This document shows, piece by piece, positions 62,597 through 64,000 of a stretch of DNA of 64,000 nucleotides (positions are counted from its first letter, which is position 1; every line of letters starts with the position of its first letter). Origin of the DNA: Ectocarpus siliculosus (Eukaryota > Sar > Phaeophyceae > Ectocarpales > Ectocarpaceae); contig FN649729.1 in the NCBI GenBank assembly GCA_000310025.1, positions 62,001 to 126,000 of the forward strand, written 5' to 3'. The notes under the pieces were generated by a model that was given only the letters and a program-made list of their open reading frames with translations, made no database searches and was not told the DNA's origin. Both the position numbers and the translations under genes were made by a program.

Positions 62597-64000
62597 TGTT
62601 CCCACCCCTGACTGCTGCTGAGTCCGCTGCTGCTGTGCCCGCTGCTGCTGGTGTGTGAAGTCTCTAGTGCTGTACAAGGCGTTTGAACTTCCGACCTCGT
62701 GTACCACGTTTTTTCCACGCCTGCGACGTGGGAGGCCACCAACAAGAGAATGACACGAGAAAAGAGGGGGGTTGGGAAAGACCTACTGTAGACAATGAAG
62801 CACACCGCAATGCCCTGGCATTTGTCTCAGCCCCATGTGCCACGCCTTCAGCAGCACCCCCCCCAGACAGACGCCAGAGCCCCGCACAAGGAGAGCCAAA
62901 AGGAGAGCGGGCGTGAGGGAGGGTCCGAATAGTATTGTTGACCCATTTCTGCAACAACAATGTGCGTAACCGACCCCACGCCCCCGAACTCTTCTGCAGC
63001 TCTCCGCACCTTTGTGCTTAGCACTGTGTCTGGGAGTGTCCGAGTAGGGCTTCGGTAGCGGGGAAGGTGTGAAGGGCTGGACTGAACTGAACAGGGAGGG
63101 ACTGTGAACTTTCTCTCGTCTTTTTCGGAACGTTCCTCATACTCGGGAACGTTCTCTGGTTCTCTTCGAGCATCTCAAATCCCAAATTCTCATTTTGCAC
63201 AGCTCCCGAAACGCGGTGCAACGTGAAGTGCATCATCTAAAACGCATAATCAGGCAAGGACCCGATTGCACGGCAGAGGTACAGCAGTATACGACGGTTT
63301 TGAGATCCGTACAGCAGTGACGACAGCATGTGTGTGACGGCAGCGGAGCGGGTCTTCATGGCAAGTGGGAGAGGGAGAAAAGGCAAAAATGAAATGTATT
63401 ACCACTCCACCACGACGCTGCTACAGGTGCATCGTCAATGCCGGCTCGCTCTAAAGGATACACCAGTACATCCTCACCAGGCATCGAGGCTCTGAGTTTA
63501 GAAAGCATAAGGAAAACATGGCTCCAATCGTTGAGGGGAGGTTTTGAACCCTCGCATCAAAAGAGACCGTATCTCTAAAAATCGGTGCAGAACTGGCTGC
63601 TGTAAGCATTTGTATGCAGTCTGCTGCTGTAAGGGCTATACATAGTCTAAGTGTCTAGATACCTGTTTGTTGGTGTGACATTTTGTTTGTTTGCCTCGTC
63701 CGGCTGTCCTATGCATATCTGCATTTAATTGGGATTTCCGACGCACTCTATGTAGAACTCAAAGCACGTGCGGAAGAGTACGATCCGATGCATGAATTTG
63801 TTTGTCGTGAAGGCAATACACTTGTTGCCCGAACTACACAGCAGAATATACATTCCCGACCTTGTGTTTTGGACATTGAACACCAGATTGCGCTGTAATG
63901 AAAGCACCAGGAAAAGATGTGTGCAGTGGACGGATCTCACACCAGTGTGTGTTGGATCGTTGACGCCACATTTAGTAGCGCCTTTCATTACCCGCCCAAA
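62597..64000. other. No gene recognised
   Basis: A CAG-rich stretch at 62615-62660 lies just upstream of the possible exon at 62492-62596. Three or four copies of the TACAGCAGT word lie at 63280-63632. No convincing coding or RNA gene. Confidence 0.45.

Noticed and set aside
1-64000. CRISPR array, bacterial operon or phage defence system
   Set aside because: The window is eukaryotic: introns in all recognised genes and no short regularly spaced direct repeats.

Overview
This is nuclear DNA of an intron-rich eukaryote. Coding exons are joined by GT...AG introns of a few hundred bases to several kilobases. Intergenic DNA is full of microsatellites, fold-back repeats and degenerate tandem arrays, and one 100-N assembly gap is present. 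The style (GC-balanced, long introns, very large multi-domain proteins, mitochondrial branched-chain catabolism) suggests a stramenopile, most likely a brown alga of the Ectocarpus type. That is inference: no rRNA, organelle or marker gene is present to prove it.

Five protein genes can be supported. (1) 134-5862 (+): the 3' part of a Bfr1-family gene (nuclear segregation / ribosome-associated mRNP factor); its first exons lie left of the window. (2) 9484-25784 (-): a very large gene of about 3,900 codons with a dozen or more C2-type modules, a SAM domain and several EF-hands. (3) 27595-30279 (+): a glutathione S-transferase-like gene whose second exon looks frame-broken. (4) 32545-36045 (-): a WD40 gene recognisable as DPH7 (diphthamide synthesis). 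(5) 45238-53920 (+): BCKDHA, the mitochondrial branched-chain 2-oxoacid dehydrogenase E1-alpha subunit. All nine of its exons join in phase to give 446 residues. A possible first exon of a further gene lies at 62492-62596 (-).

Layout: genes 1 and 2 converge over about 3.6 kb of DNA in which I see no gene. Genes 2 and 3 diverge from a 1.8 kb spacer. Genes 3 and 4 converge. Genes 4 and 5 diverge from a 9.2 kb repeat-rich spacer that holds a composite fold-back element (38.4-40.5 kb), a family of palindromic elements (40.8-42.9 kb) and the gap. The last 10 kb (53.9-64 kb) is almost entirely repeats: a 71-base near-perfect palindrome, CATG-word repeats, and a tandem array of about 229 bases per unit. 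I see no functional link among the five genes, and nothing resembling an operon or cluster.

The most interesting items are: the giant C2/SAM/EF-hand protein; an in-frame, stop-free intron inside it that carries a GA/CT microsatellite; the assembly gap, whose two sides overlap by 10 bases inside a palindrome; and the fold-back repeat families with a recurring TACAGCAGTA word.
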